Shown: positions 1 through 6,537 of the stretch, piece after piece
Layout of the letters: the number at the start of each line of letters is the position of its first letter
Position numbering within the stretch: the first letter of the stretch is position 1
Origin: Bacteroidetes bacterium UBA1952
GTDB taxonomy: Bacteria > Bacteroidota > Bacteroidia > Chitinophagales > Chitinophagaceae
DNA length: 14,779 nt
Assembly: GCA_002336725.1 (NCBI GenBank)
Contig: DDEO01000159.1
Coordinates: forward strand, 1-14,779
Reading direction: 5' to 3'
The notes under the pieces: model-generated
The model's database searches: none
Told to the model about the DNA's origin: nothing
The model's input: the letters and a program-made list of their open reading frames with translations, nothing else
Made by a program: the position numbers and the translations under genes

Positions 1-2
1 GC

Positions 3-758
3 GACACCAAAAAAGTGGACATCAGCACGGCGGAAGCCAAGAAGGGAGAAATAGCCCTGCTGGTGCAGCAAAATGAGGTGTTGATTCAAAACGCCTATCA
101 AAGTCTTTCGGCGTTGCTGCAATCCGGCGTGGTTCCGGAAATCGCCGATGAAGTGCGCTATCAGCCGCTGCAATTAATGACTTTGCCCGATAGCAACACG
201 CTGGCCCGGCATCCGGCGGTGCAGGCGCTGTATCAGGAAGCACTTGTGGCGCAGCAGCGCAAAAGGGTGGAGCAGGCGCAGGGATTGCCCGATTTTACGC
301 TGGGCTACACCAATCAGTCGCTCATTGGTTTTCATGAAATGGACGGCAAGGAGGCTTATTACGACGCGGGCAAACGCTTTAGTTATTTCAATGCCGGCAT
401 TGGTATTCCGCTCACCTTTGGCGCGACGCGGGCGCGGGTGCAGGCGCTTGGCTTTCAGCAGCAGGCGGCTGAGGCGAATGCACAGCGGCAACAGCGCGAA
501 CTTTTTGCGGAATTGCAGAATGCGCTGCGGCAATACAAGCAGGACTTGCAGCAATTCCGGTATTATGAAACGCAGGCGCTGCCCAATTCCCGCGAGCTGA
601 TTGCGGCGGCGCAACTGGGCTACCGCACCGGCGACATCAGCTATGTGGAGTATTTGTTTGCCCTGCAAACCGCCACCGATATGCAACTTAATTATCTTAA
701 AAGTATTCAGCAAATCAACGAATCGGTTATCCGGATTTATTCATTGACGAATCAGTAG
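3..758 (+). CDS. TolC/CusC-like outer-membrane efflux channel, C-terminal part (5' end outside window)
   Basis: The frame is open to the left edge (codons DTKKVDIST from position 3), so the start lies upstream and the GTG at 15 is only an internal valine. About 250 residues remain. They resemble the second repeat of TolC-family channels: long polar helices rich in Gln, Ala and Arg, a family-like stretch ending in GIGIPLTFG, and a terminal helix with YRTGDISYVEYLFAL and NYLKSIQQINESVI. By family knowledge this would be the outer-membrane exit duct of a tripartite heavy-metal RND pump. In Bacteroidota such a domain is often fused to the C-terminus of a CusA/CzcA pump, and the window cannot tell a fusion from a separate gene. 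The adaptor starts 11 bases after the stop, which suggests one transcript. Family call is fairly sure; substrate is inferred. Confidence 0.8.
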   Translation, partial: DTKKVDISTAEAKKGEIALLVQQNEVLIQNAYQSLSALLQSGVVPEIADEVRYQPLQLMTLPDSNTLARHPAVQALYQEALVAQQRKRVEQAQGLPDFTLGYTNQSLIGFHEMDGKEAYYDAGKRFSYFNAGIGIPLTFGATRARVQALGFQQQAAEANAQRQQRELFAELQNALRQYKQDLQQFRYYETQALPNSRELIAAAQLGYRTGDISYVEYLFALQTATDMQLNYLKSIQQINESVIRIYSLTNQ

Positions 759-769
759 CGCCCGAATAG

Positions 770-2053
770 ATGAACAACTTATTTGATGCCCAAATGCGAC
801 ACATCGCAGCGGCCCTGCTGCTGACGGCAAGCCTTGCGGGGCTGGCCGGCTGCCACTCGCATTCCCACGAAACGCCGCAGACGGCCACCGCCGAAACCCA
901 CGCACACGAGGAAGCCGAACCCACCATTGCTGCCCTCACCGAAGCGCAGATACAGACCGTGGGCATCGAACTGGGGCAGGTAGCGCAAAAAGAACTCACG
1001 GCTACCATCAAAGCCAACGGACAACTAAGCGTACCCAACAACTCGAAGGCCAACGCTACCTCGCTCTATGGCGGCGTGGTGAAGCGCCTGCTCGTGCAAA
1101 TGGGCGACCATGTGCGCAAAGGACAGCCGGTAGCCGAAATTTCCAACCCGCAGTTTCTGCAACTTCAGGAAGAATACCTGACGCTCGACAGCCGCATTGC
1201 CCTGGCGCAGCAGGAAACCAACCGGCAACAGGAGCTCAATCAGGGGAATGCCGGCGCACTCAAAAACCTGCAAAGCGCCACGGCAGAACTGGCTTCGCTG
1301 CGCACCCGCCGCGCCTCGCTGCAACAGCAAATCAGCCTCATGGGCATCGACCCTTCTTCGCTGCGCGCGGGCAGTCTGCACGCTTCGCTCTGGGTAAACA
1401 GCCCGATTCGTGGCGTGATTAGCAATGTATTTGCCAAAATCGGTAGCTATGTGGACGTTTCTGCGCCGGTAGCCGAGATTGTGGACAACAGCGCACTGCA
1501 CCTCGACTTGCAGGTTTTTGAAAAAGACCTGCCGCAACTGCGGGTGGGGCAGATTATTCATTTCACGCTCACCAACAACCCCGTGCGCGAATACGATGCC
1601 GAAGTGTTCAGCATCGGCGCGGCCTTTGAAAACGAGAGCAAAACCATTCCGGTTCATGCGCGGGTGAAGGGCGATAAAACCGGACTGATAGACGGCATGA
1701 ACATCACCGGCATTGTGAGCCTGAGTAAAGCCGTAACGCCCGCCGTTCCCAACGAGGCCATTGTGGAAGCCGACGGCAAATTTTACGTTTTCATCCGCAC
1801 CGACAAAGCGCCGCCCGAGCCTGCGCATGAAGAAGCAGGCCACGACCACGACCACGACGAAGCGCCCCGCGCCGGAAATTCCGGAAAGCCAACCCTCAAT
1901 TTTGAGAAAATAGAAGTGGTAAAGGGCGTTTCAGAGATGGGTTATACAGCGGTTACGTTTGTGCAGGATTTGCCGCCGAATGCGCAGCTTGTAACCAAAG
2001 GCGCGTTTTTCATCAATGCCAAACTGAGCAATACCGGCGGACACGAGCATTGA
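770..2053 (+). CDS. CusB/CzcB-type RND periplasmic adaptor lipoprotein, histidine-rich
   Basis: A 427-residue membrane-fusion protein. A hydrophobic leader ends in a lipobox (LAGC, Cys28), so it is probably a lipoprotein facing the periplasm. The ATG at 770 is annotated; ATG at 794 (MRHIAAALL) would give a more typical signal peptide. Domains in order: a His-rich N-terminal tract (HSHSHE, later ETHAHEE), the lipoyl/beta-barrel part with SLYGGVVKRLLVQMGDHVRKGQPVAEI split here for reading (about 98-125), a helical hairpin (about 130-190), a second lipoyl half around SPIRGVISNV (211-220), barrel and membrane-proximal domains. A second His/Asp cluster, HDHDHDE, lies at 358-364 and the protein ends GHEH. 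In the family such tracts bind Zn, Cu, Co or related ions. It follows the TolC-like gene and probably joins it to an RND pump encoded upstream. The exact metal cannot be read from sequence. Confidence 0.9.
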   Translation: MNNLFDAQMRHIAAALLLTASLAGLAGCHSHSHETPQTATAETHAHEEAEPTIAALTEAQIQTVGIELGQVAQKELTATIKANGQLSVPNNSKANATSLYGGVVKRLLVQMGDHVRKGQPVAEISNPQFLQLQEEYLTLDSRIALAQQETNRQQELNQGNAGALKNLQSATAELASLRTRRASLQQQISLMGIDPSSLRAGSLHASLWVNSPIRGVISNVFAKIGSYVDVSAPVAEIVDNSALHLDLQVFEKDLPQLRVGQIIHFTLTNNPVREYDAEVFSIGAAFENESKTIPVHARVKGDKTGLIDGMNITGIVSLSKAVTPAVPNEAIVEADGKFYVFIRTDKAPPEPAHEEAGHDHDHDEAPRAGNSGKPTLNFEKIEVVKGVSEMGYTAVTFVQDLPPNAQLVTKGAFFINAKLSNTGGHEH

Positions 2054-2066
2054 GGAATGGGGCAAA

Positions 2067-2088
2067 TTTTCCGGAAATTTCCGGAAAA
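2067..2088. terminator. Bidirectional terminator-like palindrome between convergent genes
   Basis: A perfect 22-bp palindrome made of two overlapping TTCCGGAA octamers (2069-2076 and 2079-2086). It can fold as TTTTCCGG / CCGGAAAA with an AAATTT loop, giving a U-tract in either direction. It lies between the adaptor stop (2053) and the haem-protein stop (2106), the expected place for a shared terminator of convergent genes. The stem is short, so termination is inferred. Confidence 0.5.
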
Positions 2089-2105
2089 ACAGGCGGCAGA
2101 CAGAC

Positions 2106-2582
2106 CTATTGCGTCTCTGCCGGTTGTGGATGCTTCTCCTCGCCTTTGGCCGAGCCTGGCCGCGCCCAGTTGAGGAGCGTTTCCTTTTCGGCCTGCGTCA
2201 GGTTGGCATCGCGGTGGAGCAGGGTATAGGAGCGCAGGGGCATTGCGCCATGCTCTACCTGCTCGATGATTTCTTCCAGCTTATGGGCGCGTGTTTCGGG
2301 CGGCAGGTTGGTAAACTCCGAGAAGTTCAGTTCTTCTTTGCCATCGGCCACATGGCCGGCCAGCCACCAGCCAAAGGGCTGCACCCGCGCATACCAGGGA
2401 TAGCGCGTGTTGTTGCTGTGGCAGTCGTAGCAGGCTTTTTCTAAAATCGCTTCTACGTTCGCCGGAACGGGATAGACCTGGCTGATGTGCGTAGTGCCGC
2501 GAACCACGCCGAGGTTGCGGGTAGGCCGGAAAAACTGGGCAAGAATCAGGGCGGTAACGAGCAGGTATAGAAAAACGCGCAT
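2106..2582 (-). CDS. Membrane-anchored haem-binding (c-type cytochrome-like) protein
   Basis: A 158-residue protein. Residues 1-17 form a hydrophobic signal or anchor segment, followed by FFRPTRN, a stretch typical of the single-haem 'haem-binding domain' family of Bacteroidota. The c-type haem motif is CYDCH at 51-55, followed by SNNTRYPWYARVQP and GWWLAGHV. Downstream, EHGAMPLRSYTLLHRDANLT (111-130) is the usual second half; Met114 or a His could be the distal haem ligand, which is inferred. The start at 2582 is the only ATG giving the leader. The gene converges on the metal-efflux adaptor with 52 bases between the stops. Function is likely periplasmic electron transfer or redox sensing; the partner is unknown. 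Family placement is confident because motif, leader and length agree. Confidence 0.85.
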   Translation of the reverse strand: MRVFLYLLVTALILAQFFRPTRNLGVVRGTTHISQVYPVPANVEAILEKACYDCHSNNTRYPWYARVQPFGWWLAGHVADGKEELNFSEFTNLPPETRAHKLEEIIEQVEHGAMPLRSYTLLHRDANLTQAEKETLLNWARPGSAKGEEKHPQPAETQ

Positions 2583-2670
2583 AGGAGGAAAAATATCAGG
2601 AATGAAGGTATTTAAAAATACCGTTCCGGCCCTTTACGTGGGTGCATGACAGATTGCATTTCCGGCAAAA

Positions 2671-2698
2671 TCTCGCAGAGACGCAGCGGCGCAGAGAA
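2671..2698. repeat. CGCAGAGAC-type short dispersed repeat
   Basis: Three near-identical 8-mers in tandem: GCAGAGAC, GCAGCGGC, GCAGAGAA, preceded by TCTC, so the ends are complementary (TCTC...GAGA). Sequences of this form recur as intergenic repeats in many bacterial genomes, by my recollection. Only one copy is seen here, so dispersal in this genome is inferred. Confidence 0.4.
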
Positions 2699-2916
2699 AA
2701 AGATGCTGATGCTCCGTCTGTACAATTGGTCATACACTCCTTTGTGTTGAATCCAACCCTGCCGCCGCATATCGGTCTGGAGCAAGTCGGTACGTTTACA
2801 TCGGCCATTGCCAAAGGCGATGTTGCTGACCGGAACAGGATAAAACAGACCTACAAGGCAATAGTGGGCAGTTGTTTTCCGGAAAAAATAACTTTGGGTC
2901 TTTATCCTGTATTGCA

Positions 2917-2954
2917 AAACACCCGTCGGGGTTTCTGAAACCTGACGGGTGTTT
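2917..2954 (-). terminator. Compound palindrome, probable terminator of the serine hydrolase gene
   Basis: CACCCGTC (2920-2927) pairs with GACGGGTG (2944-2951), and GGTTT (2930-2934) pairs with AAACC (2938-2942) around a CTG loop; AAA/TTT extends the base. Read on the minus strand the stem ends in TTTTGC, about 30 bases after the hydrolase stop at 2983. It resembles the hairpin at 14712-14744 (AACCTGTCAGGTT type), so it probably belongs to a dispersed palindrome family that also acts as a terminator. Confidence 0.6.
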
Positions 2955-2982
2955 GTATGCCGGAAAGCGCACACATTGTGTA

Positions 2983-4188
2983 CTAATCTTCGCCGCCGAA
3001 ATCCTTACGGCTGTCGCCGCTGCCCTGTACAATGTTATATACCACGGGCGGCTGCCGGTAGATGCTGCCGGTGTATTTATTTCCCAAGACAATAATGGTG
3101 AAATTATCCTGCACAAAACGGTAGAAGCAGGTGTTGTTGCCATGCCACCAGCCGTTGTGATAAATCACCTTGTAGCCGTCTTCGTAGCAGAGCATCCGCC
3201 AGCCGAGGCCATAGTTTTTAACACCCGCTTTCTCAAACGAACAGGGCGCATAGGCCAGTTGTTGCGTGTTGCTGTCGAGCAGGGTCTGCCGGTAAAAACT
3301 CTGATCCCAGCGATACATATCCTGCACCGTGCTATAAATACCTTTATCGCCATAAACGCCATCGGAGAAGGTTACCGGCTCGATGGCCCAGTTGGCTTTG
3401 TAGCTCACAGTGCCATTGGGCGGCAGGCCGTTGGCCGGGTCATAAACGTGGGTGTTTTTCAGCCCGACAGCGTCAAAGATGTATTGCTTCATAAAATCAG
3501 CATACTTCATCTCCGTAACCGCCTCAATGACCGAGGCCAGCGTGGCGTAGTTGCTGTTGGAATACTTAAAGCGGCTGTTGGCTTTAAACTCCAGCGGCGG
3601 GTGGTGCTTGATGAAAAGCTGCACCAGTTCCGGGTTGTAGAGCGGCGCATTGCCCTTGCGGACGTTGGGAACCCACTTTAGATAATCGGGCAGGCCGCTG
3701 CGGTGGTTGAGCAACATACGCGGCGTGAGTTCCGGATACGGGAAGCCGGGCAGATACTCTTTCACCGGCGCATCGATATTGAGATAGCCGCGCTGATAAA
3801 GGAAGAGTATGGCCGCGCCGGTAAAAGTCTTGGAGGTAGAAGCCAGCTGCGAGGGCGAAGTGGGCGACCAGTATCTGCCGGCGGCCTTGTCGGCGAAGCC
3901 AAAATAGCGTTCGTAGAGAATCTTACCCTGATAGCCCACCAGTACCGAGCCGTTGAAGCCGGCGCGGGTCTGCACGTTGTAAAACGAGTCGAGGCGGTTG
4001 CGGGTGGTGCGCCACTGTGCGTTGTTGGTATCGGCGTAGGCGAGATTGACCGGGCGGAAAGTGCGGGCGTTTTCGCCAAAACGGGGCGGTTTGGGTGGGT
4101 GGGCCGCTGCCTTTTCGCCGCCCGGCTTGCAGGCCAGAGCGAGGCAGGTGAGGGCGGTAAGGAGGAAGGTTGAGCGTTTCAAAAGCAC
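2983..4188 (-). CDS. Serine hydrolase, beta-lactamase/class C fold, probable lipoprotein
   Basis: A DD-peptidase/esterase-like enzyme of the class C beta-lactamase fold (402 residues from GTG at 4188). The three family motifs are present, numbered from the longer frame starting at 4230: STSK (131-134, catalytic Ser131 and Lys134), YSN (223-225) and HNG (358-360) in place of the KTG triad, as is common in non-lactamase members. A leader, KRSTFLLTALTCLALAC, ends in a lipobox cysteine. The frame runs up to ATG 4230, but a perfect TAnnTTTG box lies at 4219-4226, so transcription should start inside that extension. GTG 4188 or TTG 4182 also gives a normal signal peptide, and GTG was chosen. The substrate may be cell-wall peptides, a beta-lactam or an ester; none can be picked from sequence. 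Confidence 0.85.
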   Translation of the reverse strand: MLLKRSTFLLTALTCLALACKPGGEKAAAHPPKPPRFGENARTFRPVNLAYADTNNAQWRTTRNRLDSFYNVQTRAGFNGSVLVGYQGKILYERYFGFADKAAGRYWSPTSPSQLASTSKTFTGAAILFLYQRGYLNIDAPVKEYLPGFPYPELTPRMLLNHRSGLPDYLKWVPNVRKGNAPLYNPELVQLFIKHHPPLEFKANSRFKYSNSNYATLASVIEAVTEMKYADFMKQYIFDAVGLKNTHVYDPANGLPPNGTVSYKANWAIEPVTFSDGVYGDKGIYSTVQDMYRWDQSFYRQTLLDSNTQQLAYAPCSFEKAGVKNYGLGWRMLCYEDGYKVIYHNGWWHGNNTCFYRFVQDNFTIIVLGNKYTGSIYRQPPVVYNIVQGSGDSRKDFGGED

Positions 4189-4218
4189 AGTTTGCAGAAG
4201 GGGAGTTACCGGGAGGCG

Positions 4219-4226
4219 CAAAAATA
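4219..4226 (-). promoter_or_regulatory. Bacteroidota-type -7 box (TATTTTTG) for the serine hydrolase
   Basis: On the minus strand TATTTTTG matches TAnnTTTG at every fixed position. No good -33 TTTG was found at the usual spacing. The box lies just inside an upstream ATG frame, which argues that translation starts further downstream (4188 or 4182). Confidence 0.45.
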
Positions 4227-4248
4227 GCATACCCTGCCGGTAAGGATT

Positions 4249-4836
4249 TTATAAGGTCTGCAAAAGGTGGGCTTTTCGCAGGTCGTCGCCCAGCTCCTGC
4301 CAGCATTGGGATAGAATATGATAGTAGCCAATAAATATCCGGTAGGCATCGCCTACATCGGGCAGATATTTGGCCCGTCGTTGCAGGCCGCCGAGCGATT
4401 TCTGTGCGCCGCCGAGCGTCCGGTAATGAAAAAGCCAGTTTTGCGCCGCCATAGCATCAAACACCAATTCAAATTTTTCCGGAAAAAAGGGCCGCTGGGT
4501 TTCTATCCGGGCATACACTTTTTGCGTAAAATCCAGCAGTGCTTTTTCGCTCTCAAAGCAAGCCGGATCGTTGGCCAGGAAGTGGTCGAAGAGCGTATCC
4601 ACAATAGCTGGTGCATAGCGGCCATAGATTTCGCGGAAGGGCAGGGCAGCGCGCAGCGTGGCCGGGTGGGTATCGGTAAAAGCGTCAATCCTGCGGTGTA
4701 GCAAAACGCCCGCCTGCATCTCTGCCGGCAAGGCCGCCATTGCGCGACTGCCTTTTACATAATCGCCCATGAGGTTTCCGGCCAGTATCCCGGCGTTTTC
4801 TGTCTCCGAAAAAAAAGCGTGGCCGAGGTAGTTCAT
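4249..4836 (-). CDS. ACP phosphodiesterase-like protein (AcpH family)
   Basis: A 195-residue protein, close to the roughly 193 residues of E. coli AcpH. The N-terminus MNYLGHAFFS, then GNLMGDYVKG (20-29), LLHRRIDAFTDTHP (45-58) and LFDHFLAND (82-90) follow the order seen in the family. The conserved His, Asp and HRxxD residues are likely metal ligands in an HD-like helical fold. Known family members remove the 4'-phosphopantetheine arm from acyl carrier protein; many bacterial homologues are untested, so the reaction here is by homology. It has no signal peptide and should be cytosolic. ATG 4836 is the natural start because it gives the conserved N-terminus. It is transcribed away from the sigma-factor gene, and the gap between them holds the mini-hairpin array. 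It starts 19 bases before the first nucleotide of the hydrolase frame's upstream ATG, so co-transcription is possible. Confidence 0.88.
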   Translation of the reverse strand: MNYLGHAFFSETENAGILAGNLMGDYVKGSRAMAALPAEMQAGVLLHRRIDAFTDTHPATLRAALPFREIYGRYAPAIVDTLFDHFLANDPACFESEKALLDFTQKVYARIETQRPFFPEKFELVFDAMAAQNWLFHYRTLGGAQKSLGGLQRRAKYLPDVGDAYRIFIGYYHILSQCWQELGDDLRKAHLLQTL

Positions 4837-4841
4837 GGAGG

Positions 4842-4849
4842 CGAAATTA
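4842..4849 (-). promoter_or_regulatory. Possible -7 box (TAATTTCG) for the AcpH-like gene
   Basis: TAATTTCG on the minus strand, five bases before ATG 4836, is one base off TAnnTTTG. The same octamer precedes the small gene at 9439. The leader would be almost absent. Weak evidence. Confidence 0.3.
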
Positions 4850-4852
4850 GGG

Positions 4853-4875
4853 GCTTCGCTGTTGGACGGCTTCGC
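4853..4875 (-). repeat. Two opposite-strand GCGAAGC mini-hairpins
   Basis: On the minus strand GCGAAGC occurs at 4869-4875 and 4853-4859, with GTCCAAC (4861-4867) between them. The units are 16 bases apart. This is the same unit type, hairpin plus GTCCAA linker, as the larger array at 4911-5045 but in the opposite direction. It lies right upstream of the AcpH-like gene. Confidence 0.6.
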
Positions 4876-4910
4876 TATTAAATTTCTTTAAGCGACGCAA
4901 GGTAGAAATA

Positions 4911-5045
4911 GAAGCCGAAGGCTCCAATACCCGCAGGGAGTCCAATTCTCCAATTTGCGAAGCAAGTCCAATAGCCAAAGGCTGTCCAATTTGCGAAGCA
5001 AAGTCCAATAGCCGGAAGGCATCCAATGCCTGCAAGGTGTCCAAT
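4911..5045 (+). repeat. Mini-hairpin array, 18-bp period, GTCCAAT linkers
   Basis: TCCAAT occurs at 4923, 4941, 4949, 4967, 4985, 5004, 5022 and 5040 (steps 18, 8, 18, 18, 19, 18, 18). Between them lie seven tiny inverted repeats: AGCC-GAA-GGCT (4913-4923), CCC-GCA-GGG (4930-4938), TTGC-GAA-GCAA (4955-4965), AGCC-AAA-GGCT (4973-4983), TTGC-GAA-GCAA (4991-5001), GCC-GGAA-GGC (5011-5020) and CCT-GCA-AGG (5029-5037). Stem sequences differ while pairing and linkers are kept, so structure appears to be what is maintained. Five of seven loops are GNA. The last linker ends 24 bases before the sigma-factor ATG. Confidence 0.85.
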
Positions 5046-5055
5046 TTCCCCGCCG

Positions 5056-5063
5056 TATCTTGC
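5056..5063 (+). promoter_or_regulatory. Possible -7 box for the ECF operon
   Basis: TATCTTGC resembles TAnnTTTG with mismatches in the last three bases, and lies directly between the hairpin array and ATG 5069. If correct, the array sits upstream of the promoter core. Weak evidence. Confidence 0.2.
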
Positions 5064-5068
5064 GCACA

Positions 5069-5632
5069 ATGGCAGCACAACCGGTCTATACAGACGATCG
5101 CGCCCTATTGGCCGCATTTCGCGAGGAGCGCACCAAAGAAGCCGCATTTAACCAACTGGTCAAAACCTATCAGGAGCGCCTCTATTGGCATATCCGCCGC
5201 ATGGTACTCGACCATGAGGATGCCAATGATATTCTTCAGAACGTGTTTATCAAAGTGTGGCGCGCGCTGGCCGATTTCCGCGAACAAAGCGGGCTTTATA
5301 CCTGGCTCTACCGCATCGCCACCAACGAGACGCTCACTTTTATAGAACAGAAAAAACGCCGCGCATCCGTCTCGCTCTCCGACGAAGAAACCGACCTCTC
5401 CAACCGGCTCGCTGCCCAGCCCGGCTTCGACGACCGGCAACTGGAATGGAAACTGCAAAAGGCCATTCAGGGGCTGCCCGAAAAGCAAAAACTGGTCTTC
5501 AACCTGCGCTATTTCGACGAAATGCCCTATGAAAAAATGAGCGAAGTACTCGGCACATCGGTCGGCGCACTCAAGGCGAGTTATCACCATGCGGTAAAGA
5601 AAATAGAAGCGTATTTCAAGCCCGAAGATTAA
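5069..5632 (+). CDS. ECF-type RNA polymerase sigma factor
   Basis: A 187-residue sigma-70 family regulator. Region 2 contains DHEDANDILQNVFIKVW (48-64), the core-binding and -10 recognition segment, then FREQSGLYTWLYRIATNETL (70-89). A variable linker (95-125) follows, then region 4: LPEKQKLVFNLRYFDEMPYE (136-155) and the helix-turn-helix YEKMSEVLGTSVGALKASYHHAVKKI (154-179, read as two parts). An upstream TTG at 5060 keeps the frame open, but ATG 5069 gives the normal N-terminus. The length is usual for the extracytoplasmic-function group. Two genes follow at 33 and 44 bases: a single-pass membrane protein and a secreted Spy-like protein. That order suggests an envelope-stress circuit: sensor, membrane regulator, sigma factor. 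The target genes and the promoter recognised are unknown. Confidence 0.95.
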   Translation: MAAQPVYTDDRALLAAFREERTKEAAFNQLVKTYQERLYWHIRRMVLDHEDANDILQNVFIKVWRALADFREQSGLYTWLYRIATNETLTFIEQKKRRASVSLSDEETDLSNRLAAQPGFDDRQLEWKLQKAIQGLPEKQKLVFNLRYFDEMPYEKMSEVLGTSVGALKASYHHAVKKIEAYFKPED

Positions 5633-5665
5633 ACCTGCCCTTCTTTTCTGCGTCTTTAAACTGCT

Positions 5666-6493
5666 ATGAAAGCCCGTTCCCCACACATCGTTGACGAGTT
5701 GAAAACGCTGCAAAGCACGCTGGCCGAAGTGCCGACTGCGATGCCGTTTGAAGTCCCCGGCGGGTATTTCGCAGACTTCGCCGATACCCTGCGCCTGCGC
5801 TTTTTGCTCGAAGAAAATGTAACCCTTCCGGATCCCCTTCCGGCTTTTGGGCGTTTGACAACACCTTTCGTTGTTCCGGAAGGCTATTTTGCCCGATTCC
5901 CTTTCCTGCTCGCTGAGGCGCTGGAAGTTTCTATCCTGGAAGCGCACCTGTCTCGTAAAAACATCTTTAAAGCACCGCAGGGCTATTTTGAAAACCTCCC
6001 GGAGCAGGTGATGGAAGCCCTTGCTCTGTCGGCTGCCTTGCCGGAAGGAGGCAACAAGGAAATGCCTTTTGCCGTTCCGGAGGGATATTTTCCGGAATTT
6101 TCCGGAAATCTGATGGCCCGCGTTGCGGAAGAAGACCGTATCAAGGCCCTCGCGCTGGTTGCTGAAAAGCCCAAAACAATTCCGCTGCGTCCGCGTATTT
6201 CTTTGCCGGTGCAGATGATGCGCTGGGCTGCTGCCGCCGTTCTGATTCTGGGTGTAACACTTGGTATTCAACAGGCCGGAACCCCGCAGAACACCGTTGC
6301 AACCACCCGCCGCGCCCTCGCTGCTATTCCGGAAAATACCTTGCAGGAATACGTTCATCAGCACGCCGACGATTTTGATATAGACATGATTGAGGCACGC
6401 CTGCCTCAGTCTATCTTTCAGGCGGCCTCACCGGTGCAGACGCTGGGGACGCATGAAATTCAGGCCTTCCTTTCCGACGAAGTGCTGCTCTAA
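5666..6493 (+). CDS. Single-pass membrane protein with four VPEGYF-type repeats, probable anti-sigma-like partner
   Basis: A 275-residue protein. The cytoplasmic part has four copies of a short motif: PFEVPGGYF (27-35), PFVVPEGYF (67-75), IFKAPQGYF (100-108) and PFAVPEGYF (134-142), each followed by an amphipathic helix, spaced 40, 33 and 34 residues. One predicted transmembrane helix, MRWAAAAVLILGVTLGI (185-201), follows, and then an extracytoplasmic tail of about 75 residues with EYVHQHADDFDIDMIEA (228-244). No classical zinc-binding anti-sigma motif (HxxxCxxC) is present. Similar VPEGYF segments occur, in my recollection, in Bacteroidota proteins next to ECF sigma factors. Position between sigma and Spy-like genes and the topology suggest it holds the sigma factor at the membrane. 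That role is inferred; the repeat function is unknown. Confidence 0.75.
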   Translation: MKARSPHIVDELKTLQSTLAEVPTAMPFEVPGGYFADFADTLRLRFLLEENVTLPDPLPAFGRLTTPFVVPEGYFARFPFLLAEALEVSILEAHLSRKNIFKAPQGYFENLPEQVMEALALSAALPEGGNKEMPFAVPEGYFPEFSGNLMARVAEEDRIKALALVAEKPKTIPLRPRISLPVQMMRWAAAAVLILGVTLGIQQAGTPQNTVATTRRALAAIPENTLQEYVHQHADDFDIDMIEARLPQSIFQAASPVQTLGTHEIQAFLSDEVLL

Positions 6494-6537
6494 AAAAACA
6501 AACTCTTTGCCGGCCCGCCGGTTCTACTCCGTCCGTT

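Larger units (their letters stand above)
2583..2982. other. 400-bp gap with no convincing gene
   Basis: The gap lies upstream of the haem-protein gene and downstream of the serine hydrolase gene, both on the minus strand. Short frames here have no family resemblance or plausible composition. It holds a CGCAGAGAC-type repeat (2671-2698), one TTCCGGAA octamer (2877-2884) and a compound hairpin (2917-2954), listed separately where they deserve it. The promoter of the haem gene should lie near 2583-2650, but no clear TAnnTTTG box was recognised. Confidence 0.6.

Noticed and set aside
2872..3681. 269-codon plus-strand frame opposite the serine hydrolase
   Set aside because: The minus strand carries the SxxK, YSN and HNG motifs in order; this frame starts inside a hairpin repeat and has no family features.
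4911..5045. Short CRISPR array
   Set aside because: The period is 18 bp, the constant part is only 6-7 bp, the variable parts are self-complementary, and no cas gene is nearby.
4847..5147. Two minus-strand frames across the hairpin array
   Set aside because: Their translations are repeats of the array's own sequence (FASQIGQPL-like), with no start context. The periodicity is explained by the DNA hairpins.
5105..6364. 419-codon minus-strand frame opposite the ECF sigma factor and the repeat protein
   Set aside because: It overlaps two well-supported genes and has no domain-like segment; it is a shadow frame.
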